Both the position numbers and the translations under genes were made by a program. Source: Syntrophorhabdaceae bacterium (lineage in GTDB: Bacteria; Desulfobacterota; Syntrophorhabdia; Syntrophorhabdales; Syntrophorhabdaceae). From it: 18,309 nucleotides of DNA. Below the pieces are notes generated by a model. That model ran no database searches. It saw nothing but the letters and a program-made list of their open reading frames with translations, and was not told the origin of the DNA. Location of the stretch: NCBI GenBank assembly GCA_026415015.1, contig JAOAHW010000134.1, forward strand, positions 1 to 18,309, in the 5' to 3' direction. Positions 7,871-15,233 of the stretch are shown piece after piece (within the stretch, counting starts at the first letter, position 1; each line of letters starts with the position of its first letter).

Positions 7871-7899
7871 TTGACAAATTTTTTTACATATAATAACAT
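7871..7899 (+). promoter_or_regulatory. Candidate sigma-70 promoter for the HD-GYP gene
   Basis: A perfect -35 hexamer TTGACA (7871-7876) is followed after 17 bases by TAACAT (7894-7899), 29 bases ahead of the start codon. A better-looking TATAAT at 7889-7894 is only 12 bases away, too close to pair with the same -35. A good ribosome site GAGGAG is at 7919-7924. Confidence 0.45.
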
Positions 7900-7928
7900 C
7901 GCAAATTAGAAGAATATTGAGGAGTTAA

Positions 7929-9092
7929 ATGGAAGAACTGGCAAGCATAGAAAAGGAGATAGAGGAACTAAAATTAAAGTCTAAAAGTGTATACTGGAAT
8001 GACGAGATAATACTCAAGACCTTAAATGATTGCGCTAATTGTTTCTTTGATCTAATTGGTGGTGAGTCATGCTATTTTCATCTCGCCTCAGGTAGAGGCA
8101 AAGAGGTTGAATATGAGTATGTAATCTCCCGAAAAATAAAGACAGGAAGGGGTTCAACACCCGACCAGATACCAAACAAGGTTATATCCTCTTATCTTGG
8201 GAAAGATAAACAGAGCTCCATAGGCTGGGTAAGACTCACATACAGTGATGCAAATAATTTTAATTTTACCCCTGCTGATAAGAAACGTCTGTCTGATATG
8301 GCTCAAATCTCAGCCCTTGCCATAGAAGACTCCATAAAATACGCCAATAATGCCCTTATTGCTGAATGCAATCAATTGGCTGTAATCCTTGCCTTTGTAA
8401 GGATTATAGAGGCAAAGAGCAAATGGACATTAGGTCACAGTGAGAGGGTTACAAATATAGGTGTAATGCTCCTTGATGCAGCCCTGGGTGATCAGGAATG
8501 GGTCATGTCTATTGACCAGGATGAGGTATATAAACTCGAGAGGTGGTTCAAGTTTGCAGGTCTGCTCCATGACCTTGGAAAGGTCGGCATAAGCGATGCA
8601 TTGATAGATAAGCCTGGGCGACTTACGGACGAAGAGTTTGAAAAGATAAAACTCCACCCAGGAATAGGCGGGTCCTTGATGGATGTCCTTGGTCTCGAAT
8701 GCACAAGGGCGGTTGTCCCCATGATAGAGCATCACCATGAGAATTATGATGGCACAGGCTACCCATCTGGTTTAAAGGGTGAGGAGATACCGCCTGGTTC
8801 AAGGATATTAAAGATTGCTGATGTATACTGTGCAATTACTGAGGAGAGGCCATACAGGTCACCTCTGGCGCACTGGGATGCCATAGAGGATATAAAGAGA
8901 CACAGTGGTAAATTCTTTGACCCCAAATTAGTAGAGATTTTCTGTAAGTTGCCTTTTGAAAATTTAGGCAAGAAGGTAGATGAGACACCAGAAGAAGTAG
9001 ATGAAGGCCTTGCTGCCCCTGATGACCAGTTACCTGAAGACCCCCATTCAATCCCTTCAATAAGGAAATATTCAGTTTATACGAGAAAATAA
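7929..9092 (+). CDS. GAF-like / HD-GYP domain protein (probable c-di-GMP phosphodiesterase)
   Basis: This 387-residue soluble protein probably breaks down cyclic di-GMP. Residues about 25-137 look like a divergent GAF sensor domain, ending in the helix DKKRLSDMAQISALAIEDS. Residues about 145-340 form an HD-GYP domain: GHSERV (His170), LLHDLGKVGI (His214-Asp215, Lys217), His243 in KLHPGIG, HHHENYDGTGYPSGLKG (268-284) and Asp298 in RILKIADVY. All expected metal and GYP-loop residues are there, so activity is likely. The usual DPYTxGH segment reads SKWTLGH. After the domain comes an acidic, Pro-rich tail of about 45 residues (DETPEEVDEGLAAPDD) with no recognisable fold. A good ribosome site (GAGGAG) sets the start. 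It may be regulated by whatever the GAF-like domain senses. Confidence 0.92.
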   Translation: MEELASIEKEIEELKLKSKSVYWNDEIILKTLNDCANCFFDLIGGESCYFHLASGRGKEVEYEYVISRKIKTGRGSTPDQIPNKVISSYLGKDKQSSIGWVRLTYSDANNFNFTPADKKRLSDMAQISALAIEDSIKYANNALIAECNQLAVILAFVRIIEAKSKWTLGHSERVTNIGVMLLDAALGDQEWVMSIDQDEVYKLERWFKFAGLLHDLGKVGISDALIDKPGRLTDEEFEKIKLHPGIGGSLMDVLGLECTRAVVPMIEHHHENYDGTGYPSGLKGEEIPPGSRILKIADVYCAITEERPYRSPLAHWDAIEDIKRHSGKFFDPKLVEIFCKLPFENLGKKVDETPEEVDEGLAAPDDQLPEDPHSIPSIRKYSVYTRK

Positions 9093-9102
9093 GATTATCT
9101 TA
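9090..9102 (+). other. Palindrome at the HD-GYP stop
   Basis: TAAGAT-T-ATCTTA starts with the TAA stop codon and is followed by a T-rich stretch (GTTTTCTAATTTT). As RNA it could fold only as a five-pair stem with a three-base loop, so it is at most a weak terminator. It shares the AAGAT/ATCTT core with repeats further downstream. Confidence 0.3.
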
Positions 9103-9191
9103 GTTTTCTAATTTTATAAGTATTTAATAATCGAAGTTTAATTAATTTTGACTGATCCCTTATAGCCATTAAAAAATATGGTCTGTATCTT

Positions 9192-9233
9192 AAAGATACA
9201 AGTAGGTCTCTCAAAGATACATGTGTGCCTCAA
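9192..9233 (+). repeat. Two imperfect 21-bp tandem units
   Basis: Each unit starts with AAAGATACA (9192 and 9213) and then continues with similar bases (GT, then G, then CTC); about 15 of 21 positions agree. The first unit is also the right arm of the inverted repeat at 9184-9200. AAGATACA therefore occurs twice here, and its reverse complement TGTATCTT at 9184 and 9508. Confidence 0.5.
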
Positions 9234-9555
9234 AATTACCCAATAAAAAAATATAATCATACTTATAATAATAACTTTGAGGGCATCAGAAAAAACCTTA
9301 TACACAGGCATATTTATCCTACATGAGCACGATGGATAACATATTGATTTAACTTGTATTAATAAATTCATCCCTCTTAGCTGAAGGAACACCAAGACCT
9401 TTGCCATGTTCTGTAAAGGTTTTGTATATGTATTGAAAAATCAGCAAGTTATTAAAAAGAGATTAGAGGTCGCCTGATTCAATCCCATTAAACTTTTAAG
9501 ATTGGCTTGTATCTTTTAATCTCTAATAATCACTGTAAGTTATGATTTTTTTCTC

Positions 9556-9586
9556 TATAAATCTTGAACCCTTTTTAAGATTTATA
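9556..9586 (+). promoter_or_regulatory. Strong hairpin in the leader of the TRAP gene
   Basis: TATAAATCTT (9556-9565) pairs perfectly with AAGATTTATA (9577-9586); inside, G-T, A-T and A-T pairs extend the stem to 13 around a CCCTT loop. The loop bases CCCTT (9569-9573) can pair instead with AAGGG (9588-9592), giving a mutually exclusive fold. No T run follows on either strand, so it is not a simple terminator. The distance to the downstream ATG is 139 bases. Confidence 0.45.
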
Positions 9587-9610
9587 TAAGGGCTAATACT
9601 CATTCTGGCA

Positions 9611-9622
9611 TAGCAATTGCTA
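9611..9622. promoter_or_regulatory. Perfect 12-bp palindrome, possible operator
   Basis: TAGCAATTGCTA is self-complementary and lies 104 bases upstream of the TRAP binding-protein start. A second palindrome GCTAATTAGC at 9664-9673 is flanked by direct GTACG repeats at 9653 and 9678. Both look like sites for a dimeric regulator, but no regulator gene is adjacent and no motif family is recognised. Confidence 0.35.
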
Positions 9623-9725
9623 AAATAGAAAATGAATCCAATCTAAATTAAAGTACGAATCAGGCTAATTAGCATCTGTACGTTAATAAAAGGTTGGCAC
9701 ATTTTCTAAAAAACAGGAGGTCATT

Positions 9726-10757
9726 ATGAGTAAGGGTTGGTTATCTGGTTATTGTCTTTTATCTTTTTTCGCATTTTTTGTCTTTTGCTTATCTATATTA
9801 TGTCCACTTCCTGCCTTTTCACAGAATAGTTTCAAATTTAACTATGCTAATTTTTTCCCACCAACACATAAAAACAGCATATGCGTCGAAGAATGGATAA
9901 AAGAAGTTGAGAAAAGGACTAATGGGGCAGTAAAGATCAATTACTATCCTGCCAATACATTGGTTCCAGCCAATCAGTCATTTGATGCTGTCCTTAGAGG
10001 CATTGCAGATATTGCTATGAGTTGTTTTTCTTATACAAGAGGAAGATTTCCCATGATGGAGGTTATAGACCTCCCTCTTGGGTATAGAGATGGGATACAG
10101 GCAACAAAGCTGATAAATGCCTATTACAAAAAATTCAGGCCAAAAGAATTAGAAAATGTAAAGGTTATGTATCTTGTTGCCCATGGACCTGGGATACTCC
10201 ATACAAAGAAACCAGTAAGTAAACTTGAAGATATAAGAGGTTTGAAGATCAAGACAACAGGGACTACAGCAGCAATAATAAAGTCATTTGGGGCAGCACC
10301 GGTTTCCCTGACAATGCCAGATACATATGATGCATTAAGAACAGGTGTTGTGGATGGGATCTTAGCCCCTGTTGAAACGCTTCAGGGATGGAAGCATGGA
10401 GAGCTTGTAAAGGCTACAATCCAGAACTTTGGTTCATCATATACAATAGGGACCTTTGTTGTCATGAACAAATCTAAATGGAATGCCCTTCCTGATAATA
10501 TCAAAAAGACCATAGAAGAGATCAACAATGAATGGGAATATAAACAGGGCAAGACCTGGAATGATATAGATATGGAGGCATATGAATACATTAAGAAGAG
10601 AGGAAATCAGATAATAAGGCTTTCAAAGGAAGAAGATGAGATATGGGCAACAAAGGTGAGACCTTTGCTTGATGAGTATGTAAAAGAGAAGAAGGCAATG
10701 GGATTACCTGCTGATGAGGCCCTAAAATTCTGTCTCGATTTTCTAAAAAAGAACTGA
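9726..10757 (+). CDS. TRAP transporter solute-binding protein, DctP family
   Basis: This 343-residue periplasmic binding protein delivers a carboxylate-type ligand to a TRAP importer. A signal peptide covers about 1-32 (hydrophobic CLLSFFAFFVFCLSIL, cleavage likely after AFS). The mature chain has the family's two-lobed pattern: EEWIKEVEKRTNGAVKINYYPANTL, ALRTGVVDGILAPVET, and the late long helix. The key ligand-binding Arg, usually in LKIRT, is Lys176 here (GLKIKTTGT), so binding may differ. The small and large membrane subunits (DctQ, DctM) are not in the window, so the transporter is either encoded elsewhere or shared. An excellent ribosome site (AGGAGG) precedes the ATG. A strong hairpin follows before the acyl-CoA ligase gene. 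The ligand is unknown. Confidence 0.93.
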   Translation: MSKGWLSGYCLLSFFAFFVFCLSILCPLPAFSQNSFKFNYANFFPPTHKNSICVEEWIKEVEKRTNGAVKINYYPANTLVPANQSFDAVLRGIADIAMSCFSYTRGRFPMMEVIDLPLGYRDGIQATKLINAYYKKFRPKELENVKVMYLVAHGPGILHTKKPVSKLEDIRGLKIKTTGTTAAIIKSFGAAPVSLTMPDTYDALRTGVVDGILAPVETLQGWKHGELVKATIQNFGSSYTIGTFVVMNKSKWNALPDNIKKTIEEINNEWEYKQGKTWNDIDMEAYEYIKKRGNQIIRLSKEEDEIWATKVRPLLDEYVKEKKAMGLPADEALKFCLDFLKKN

Positions 10758-10776
10758 ACATCTTATTGAAATTTCC

Positions 10777-10804
10777 ACTCTGAGGGGGATGAACCCCTCA
10801 GAGT
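10777..10804 (+). promoter_or_regulatory. Intercistronic hairpin between TRAP and ligase genes
   Basis: ACTCTGAGGGG (10777-10787) pairs perfectly with CCCCTCAGAGT (10794-10804) around a six-base loop: an 11-bp, G-C-rich stem. No T run follows; the next feature is the ribosome site of the ligase (GGAGG, 10813-10817). It is more likely to protect the 3' end of the upstream message or pause polymerase than to terminate outright, letting the binding protein be made in excess of the ligase. Confidence 0.65.
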
Positions 10805-10822
10805 TATGCGCTGGAGGTGATT

Positions 10823-12403
10823 ATGGTAAAAGATAGAACCTTCTCAACTATAAGGACTTTAATAGATAGGAACGCCGCACTCTTTCCTCATAAGATTGGG
10901 TTTGTAGAGGTTGAGGGGCAACAAAGAAGATTAACATTTCTTAAGATTAAGGATAGGGCATACCGAATGGGTAATGCCCTTCTTGGCCTTGGTTTAAAGA
11001 AAGGCGATAGGGTTGCTATATTAAGTCAAAATAGTCTTGAATATTTAGAAAATTCATTATCTGTTCCAAATGCAGGTTTGATTTATGTTTTATGCAATTT
11101 CAGATTGGCTCCGCCAGAGATAGAGGTCATCCTTAAAGACTCGGAGCCATCAGCGCTTATAGTCCATGAGCAATATGTAGAGATGGCAGAGGCATTTGGA
11201 AAAAAGATAGATTCAATAAAACATTTTATATATTTTGGCTCACCAGAGAATAAGCCCAAGGGATGGCTTGCCTATGAAGAGCTTATAAAAGACGCATCTC
11301 TCCATGAGCCTAATGTGGAGGTATATGAAGATGATGTAGCGTTTTTGATGTACACAAGTGGAACTACAGGTCTGCCTAAAGGTGTTATGCAGACCCATAT
11401 GAACCTATACCATGCAGGCAGGGTAGGGTATATGAATAACAGCCTTACTATTGATGATAAGGTATTTGTTGTATGTCCCTTCTATCATAGCACAGCGTAT
11501 ACCCCATTTTTGGCGAGTGTATATATTGCATGCCCTGCATATCTTTTTCCCAGATGGGATATAGAGCTTTTTTTAAGATATACTGAAAATGAAAGATTGA
11601 CAGCAGGTATGCTTGCTACCCCTATGGTATCCATGATTCTAGATTATACTGATTTTAAAAGGTTTGACCTAACAAGCTGGAAGAAACTATGGTTTGCCGG
11701 TGCTGGCATCAATCCGTTGAGATACAAGGTGTTTATAGACACCTTTGGTTTTATCTTAGGGGAACACCATGGAACAACAGAGACAACAGGGGTTACAACA
11801 AATCTCTCGTTCAGGGATATAAAAGAGGCGTTTGATAGAGGTGAATACAATATCCTTGAGTCATGCGGCAGGGCAAGTTTTGATATGGAGATCAGGATTG
11901 TGGATGAGAAAGGGATCGCTGTTCCATCTGGTGGTATAGGGGAGATGATAGCCAAAGGCCCTGGTTTATCAAAGGGATACTGGAGGAAAGAGAAAGAGAC
12001 TGAAAAGGTATTTAGAGGTGAGTGGTTTCACACAGAAGATGTATGTTCAATAGATGAAAGGGGTTATATAAGGGTTATAGATAGACTAAAAGACATGATA
12101 ATAACAGGGGGAGAGAATGTATATCCTGCAGAGGTAGAAAAGGTACTATATCAACACCCTGAAATAAAAGACGCCAGTGTGATTGGGACACCTCACCCTG
12201 TGTGGGGAGAGGCAGTAACAGCAGTAGTAGTATTGCGAAATAAAGGGTCTTTAAAGCCTGAAGAGATCATCGGTTTCTGCAAGGGCAAAGTGGGAGGTTA
12301 TAAGGTCCCCAAGGTGGTCCATATTGTTGAGGAGTTGCCAAGAAACCCCTCAGGAAAGATCCTAAAGAGGGAATTACGAGAGATGTTTTCCCGAGGGGTT
12401 TGA
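10823..12403 (+). CDS. AMP-forming acyl-CoA ligase
   Basis: This 526-residue adenylate-forming enzyme activates a carboxylic acid with ATP and then loads it onto coenzyme A. Motifs in order: the phosphate loop YTSGTTGLPKG (177-187), HHGTTETTG (315-323, usually YGxTE), FHTEDV (402-407, where the family norm is HTGD), DRLKDMIITGGENVYPAEVE (420-439), and the catalytic-lysine motif NPSGKILKRELR (508-519, Lys512). The whole fold is present with no membrane segment. ATG at 10823 is chosen because GGAGG at 10813-10817 is correctly spaced; a GTG at 10817 overlaps that ribosome site. It follows the TRAP binding-protein gene in the same direction, so it may activate the imported acid. The substrate (fatty, aromatic or other) cannot be read from the sequence. 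Confidence 0.93.
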   Translation: MVKDRTFSTIRTLIDRNAALFPHKIGFVEVEGQQRRLTFLKIKDRAYRMGNALLGLGLKKGDRVAILSQNSLEYLENSLSVPNAGLIYVLCNFRLAPPEIEVILKDSEPSALIVHEQYVEMAEAFGKKIDSIKHFIYFGSPENKPKGWLAYEELIKDASLHEPNVEVYEDDVAFLMYTSGTTGLPKGVMQTHMNLYHAGRVGYMNNSLTIDDKVFVVCPFYHSTAYTPFLASVYIACPAYLFPRWDIELFLRYTENERLTAGMLATPMVSMILDYTDFKRFDLTSWKKLWFAGAGINPLRYKVFIDTFGFILGEHHGTTETTGVTTNLSFRDIKEAFDRGEYNILESCGRASFDMEIRIVDEKGIAVPSGGIGEMIAKGPGLSKGYWRKEKETEKVFRGEWFHTEDVCSIDERGYIRVIDRLKDMIITGGENVYPAEVEKVLYQHPEIKDASVIGTPHPVWGEAVTAVVVLRNKGSLKPEEIIGFCKGKVGGYKVPKVVHIVEELPRNPSGKILKRELREMFSRGV

Positions 12404-12416
12404 ATTTGAGACCCCT
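12394..12416. terminator. Short hairpin between convergent ligase and MFS genes
   Basis: AGGGGT (12394-12399) pairs with ACCCCT (12411-12416) around 11 bases, spanning the ligase stop codon. The two genes converge with only 26 bases between them, so a shared terminator is plausible, but no T run follows on either strand. Confidence 0.3.
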
Positions 12417-12429
12417 GTAAAGGTACAGT

Positions 12430-13644
12430 TTATCCTGTTTTCTTTTTAAGTATAAGAGAGCCAGCTGCACCTAAAAGAGAGACCCCTGCAGAGAGCAAAA
12501 ATGCATATGTAAAGGTACCTGTAGTATCCTTGAGCCAACCTCCTATTACAGGGCCCAGTGCCTGTCCTATACCGAAAAATAGGGTTATAAAACCAAGCCC
12601 TGCAGGGGCAAGCCTTCCTCCTACTGCATCACCTGATGCTGCAGCCATAATGGTGGGTATGGAGAAGGCTGCGACCCCAAAGGCAATAGCAGAGACATAA
12701 AAGCCTATTGGTTCCCTCCATAATGCAAATATGATATATGCTATGGCAAGGTTTATATAAGCAAGCATAGAGCCGTATTTTCTGCCTAACAGGTCTGATA
12801 TCCATCCGTATATAACCCCACAGAAGATGCTGAAGATGCCAAGGATGGAGAATATCCCCCCTGCCTCTGCTGGTTTAACACCCATCTCTTTTGTAAGATA
12901 TGCCACAAAGAAGGTAAGATAGATTATATATGAGAAGCCATACATGAAATAAACACACCCGAGTTTCCATATCTCAGGTTCTACAACCACATCCTTGAAG
13001 GCAGAAAACAGTGTGACCTTTGCACCGCCTTTTTGTTCTTCTTCGCCGCCATACATGGTTGTTCCTTTTTCTTTTGGGTTGTTTCTCAGAAAGGCATAGC
13101 AGACAAAGGCAAAGATAAAGACTATAATGCCCAGTAAGAACCATGCGTATCTCCAGCCATCTTTGCCAAATGCTGCAATAACGGGTGGCAGTATGATACC
13201 CGAGAGAAATAGGCCGAATCCAATCCCGCCTGATACTATACCTGTGGCAAGCCCCCTTTTTTTCATAACAAACCAGGCAGCAGGCAGTGCCATGATAGGG
13301 ACATAGCTCCCACCGTTTCCAAGTCCAGATATAAGGCGCATAAAAAAGGCAAAGATAAAGGACTGGGAGAAACCAGTAAGGAAAAGGCTTATCCCTATGA
13401 TAAGAAGAGATATAAACACAACCCTCCTGACACCGAAACGGGCAGCAAGGAACCCCCCTATGATTGCCAGAGAGAGATAACCTATAAAATTACCCATAGC
13501 AATAGAGCCAAGCTGGGTATAGGTGAGGGAAAGCCCATCCTTCATGGATGGCAATATCACAGAATAGGACATCCTTCCAAAGCCATGGGCAAGAATAGTA
13601 ACTATTGTCCCTGTAAATGCAATAATCCACGCATAATGAATCAT
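12430..13644 (-). CDS. Major facilitator superfamily transporter
   Basis: This 404-residue inner-membrane carrier has about twelve hydrophobic helices in two halves, separated by a hydrophilic loop at about 187-226 (KEKGTTMYGGEEEQKGG). A motif-A-like loop GGFLAARFGVRR (63-74) follows helix 2, and its counterpart GWISDLLGRKYG appears in the second half. The N-terminal GFGRMSYSVILPSM and the overall pattern fit the MFS groups that include monocarboxylate/oxalate-type carriers and YbfB-like proteins, so an organic-acid or drug substrate is possible but unproven. It converges on the acyl-CoA ligase and diverges from the flavin dehydrogenase across a 118-base gap. The ribosome site is a run of six G (minus strand) four bases before the ATG. 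It is a complete gene. Confidence 0.92.
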   Translation of the reverse strand: MIHYAWIIAFTGTIVTILAHGFGRMSYSVILPSMKDGLSLTYTQLGSIAMGNFIGYLSLAIIGGFLAARFGVRRVVFISLLIIGISLFLTGFSQSFIFAFFMRLISGLGNGGSYVPIMALPAAWFVMKKRGLATGIVSGGIGFGLFLSGIILPPVIAAFGKDGWRYAWFLLGIIVFIFAFVCYAFLRNNPKEKGTTMYGGEEEQKGGAKVTLFSAFKDVVVEPEIWKLGCVYFMYGFSYIIYLTFFVAYLTKEMGVKPAEAGGIFSILGIFSIFCGVIYGWISDLLGRKYGSMLAYINLAIAYIIFALWREPIGFYVSAIAFGVAAFSIPTIMAAASGDAVGGRLAPAGLGFITLFFGIGQALGPVIGGWLKDTTGTFTYAFLLSAGVSLLGAAGSLILKKKTG

Positions 13645-13786
13645 AATTCCCCCCTTTTTTACTCACTTAAGTCAACCTTAACATCTGATTTTTTATCTGT
13701 CAATAAGTAAAGTAGAAGATTCCAATATATTTCAGTTGAAAAAAGTTTCATATTAAAGCAAAATGGATAGTCAGAAGGTGAATTAT

Positions 13787-15154
13787 ATGATCGATGAAAA
13801 GATACTAAAGGAACTAAGGTTAATCTTAGGGGATGATGGTGTATCCACTGGTCAGTCAGTAAGGGAATTACACTCCCATGATGAGTCTTTCCATACCCCG
13901 GTTTTGCCTGATGTGGTTGTCTTTCCTAATAGTAAAGATGATGTGAGCAGGATCGTCCGGGTTGCCAATGACAATAATATACCTATCACACCCTGGGGTG
14001 TGGGGACAAGCCTTGAGGGGAATCCCATCCCTGTTGATAAAGGCATCTGTATTGACTTTCAAAAGATGAATAAAGTGCTGGCAATACGGAAGGAGGACTT
14101 CCAGGTAGATGTCCAGGTGGGTGTTATCTATAAAGACCTCAACAAGATCCTAAGTAGATACGGGCTTTTTTTTCCTCCTGACCCAGGGGCAGCAGCAACC
14201 ATCGGTGGTATGATTGGTAACAATGCGAGCGGTATCAGGACTGTTAAATACGGTGCCACAAAAGACTGCATTATGAAGATAAAGGTTGTGCTCGCAGATG
14301 GTTCTGTAATAGATGTAGGGAGCCGTGCAAGAAAGAGTTCATCTGGTTACAATCTCTGTGCCCTTTTTATAGGTTCTGAAGGGACCCTTGGTATAGTTAC
14401 AGAGGCAACCTTGAGGCTTGTTGGCCTTCCAGGTGGTTATACTGCATTAAGGGCAGTTTTTCCTGATGTTATAAATGCAACAGACACGGTTTTTCAGGTA
14501 ATGAGTTCAGGGCTTATGCCAGCGGCAATGGAATTTCTTGACAGCGATGTTATGGCTGTCTTGAATAAAGATAGAGGGCTTAAACTGCATGAGATGCCAA
14601 CACTGCTTATGGAGTTTCATGGCTATAATGAAGAAGGATTAAAACCAGAGCTTGCATTTGTTGAGGATATATGTAGAGAGAACAGGTGTATCTTTCTTGA
14701 TAAAGGCATAGGCGCCACAGAGAGGGCAAGACTCTGGGAGATGAGGCATCTTACCTTTGAGTCTATAAAAAGGTCTCATCCAGGTCTATTACCTTTGATT
14801 ATGGATGTGGCAGTGCCCCTTTCAAGATACAGCGAGATGGTAGGCTATATAAAAAAAGAGATAAATGGTCTAAAAGCTTATGTATTCGGTCATGCAGGAG
14901 ATGGTAATATCCATGTTATTGTCATGGATAATCCAGAGGATAGGGTCAGGTGGAATAGGGTTGAGGAGATAAATGAGAGGATAGTCCTTAAGGCATTGAG
15001 CCTTGAAGGGACCTGTACAGGGGAACACGGTGTGGGCATAGGCAAGAGGCATTTCCTAAAGATAGAGCACGGTGATAGCCTTGAGTTTATGAAGAGGGTC
15101 AAAAAAATGTTTGACCCTAAAGGCATCTTGAACCCGGGGAAATTTTTTTCTTAG
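13787..15154 (+). CDS. FAD-linked 2-hydroxyacid dehydrogenase (GlcD / D-lactate dehydrogenase type)
   Basis: This 455-residue flavoprotein of the vanillyl-alcohol oxidase fold oxidises a 2-hydroxyacid such as glycolate or D-lactate. FAD-binding segments are PWGVGTSLEGNP (69-80), IGGMIGNNASG (139-149) and IGSEGTLGIVTEATL (195-209). The C-terminal catalytic domain has GHAGDGNIH (368-376), GEHGVGIGKR (412-421) and the usual ending DPKGILNPGKFF. ATG at 13787 is preferred over the ATG at 13763 because AGAAGGTG (13773-13780) gives it a well-placed ribosome site and the upstream ATG has none. The iron-sulfur and second flavin subunits common for glycolate oxidase (GlcF, GlcE) are not adjacent, so it may act alone or with an electron-transfer partner elsewhere. 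It diverges from the MFS carrier, a possible partner for the same acid. Confidence 0.92.
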   Translation: MIDEKILKELRLILGDDGVSTGQSVRELHSHDESFHTPVLPDVVVFPNSKDDVSRIVRVANDNNIPITPWGVGTSLEGNPIPVDKGICIDFQKMNKVLAIRKEDFQVDVQVGVIYKDLNKILSRYGLFFPPDPGAAATIGGMIGNNASGIRTVKYGATKDCIMKIKVVLADGSVIDVGSRARKSSSGYNLCALFIGSEGTLGIVTEATLRLVGLPGGYTALRAVFPDVINATDTVFQVMSSGLMPAAMEFLDSDVMAVLNKDRGLKLHEMPTLLMEFHGYNEEGLKPELAFVEDICRENRCIFLDKGIGATERARLWEMRHLTFESIKRSHPGLLPLIMDVAVPLSRYSEMVGYIKKEINGLKAYVFGHAGDGNIHVIVMDNPEDRVRWNRVEEINERIVLKALSLEGTCTGEHGVGIGKRHFLKIEHGDSLEFMKRVKKMFDPKGILNPGKFFS

Positions 15155-15170
15155 CCTTTGAATGGACATA

Positions 15171-15192
15171 AAAACCTGTTTTCTGGGGTTTT
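15171..15192 (+). terminator. Weak hairpin after the flavin dehydrogenase
   Basis: AAAACC (15171-15176) pairs with GGTTTT (15187-15192) around a ten-base loop, followed by AATTTTAAAC. It lies 17 bases after the stop codon and is a plausible but weak terminator. Confidence 0.3.
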
Positions 15193-15233
15193 AATTTTAA
15201 ACAATAAAATTTTTCTTTTGATATGAGGCCATA

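Larger units (their letters stand above)
9093..9725 (+). other. 633-base non-coding region rich in inverted repeats
   Basis: I find no credible gene here. An 89-codon minus-strand frame (9138-9407) lacks a ribosome site and reads through repeats. What the region does hold is structure: an inverted repeat TGTATCTT-A-AAGATACA at 9184-9200; a nested fold at 9458-9524 (outer AGAGATTA/TAATCTCT, inner AAGAT/ATCTT with an 8-base loop); a 10-bp inverted repeat at 9556-9586; and palindromes TAGCAATTGCTA (9611-9622) and GCTAATTAGC (9664-9673). It precedes the TRAP binding-protein gene and may be its long leader or operator region. Part of it could be decayed coding DNA. Confidence 0.6.

Noticed and set aside
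7871..7894. TTGACA with TATAAT as one promoter
   Set aside because: Spacing is only 12 bases; TAACAT at 17 bases fits the same -35 better.
8430..9060. Several overlapping minus-strand frames opposite the HD-GYP gene
   Set aside because: They are shadows of a clearly conserved HD-GYP coding sequence and lack domain features.
9138..9407. 89-codon minus-strand frame in the non-coding region
   Set aside because: No ribosome site, odd composition (Ile/Cys-rich) and it reads through imperfect repeats; no recognisable domain.
9466..9490. GATTCAATCCC resembling a tRNA T-arm
   Set aside because: Flanking bases cannot form the T-stem, and no anticodon arm or acceptor stem is found upstream.
9695..9710. 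TGGCAC resembling the -24 half of a sigma-54 promoter before the TRAP gene
   Set aside because: The required GC at the -12 position is absent (TTTTCTAAA follows).
13763..13786. Upstream ATG for the flavin dehydrogenase
   Set aside because: No ribosome site; the ATG at 13787 has AGAAGGTG at good spacing and begins where the family usually begins.
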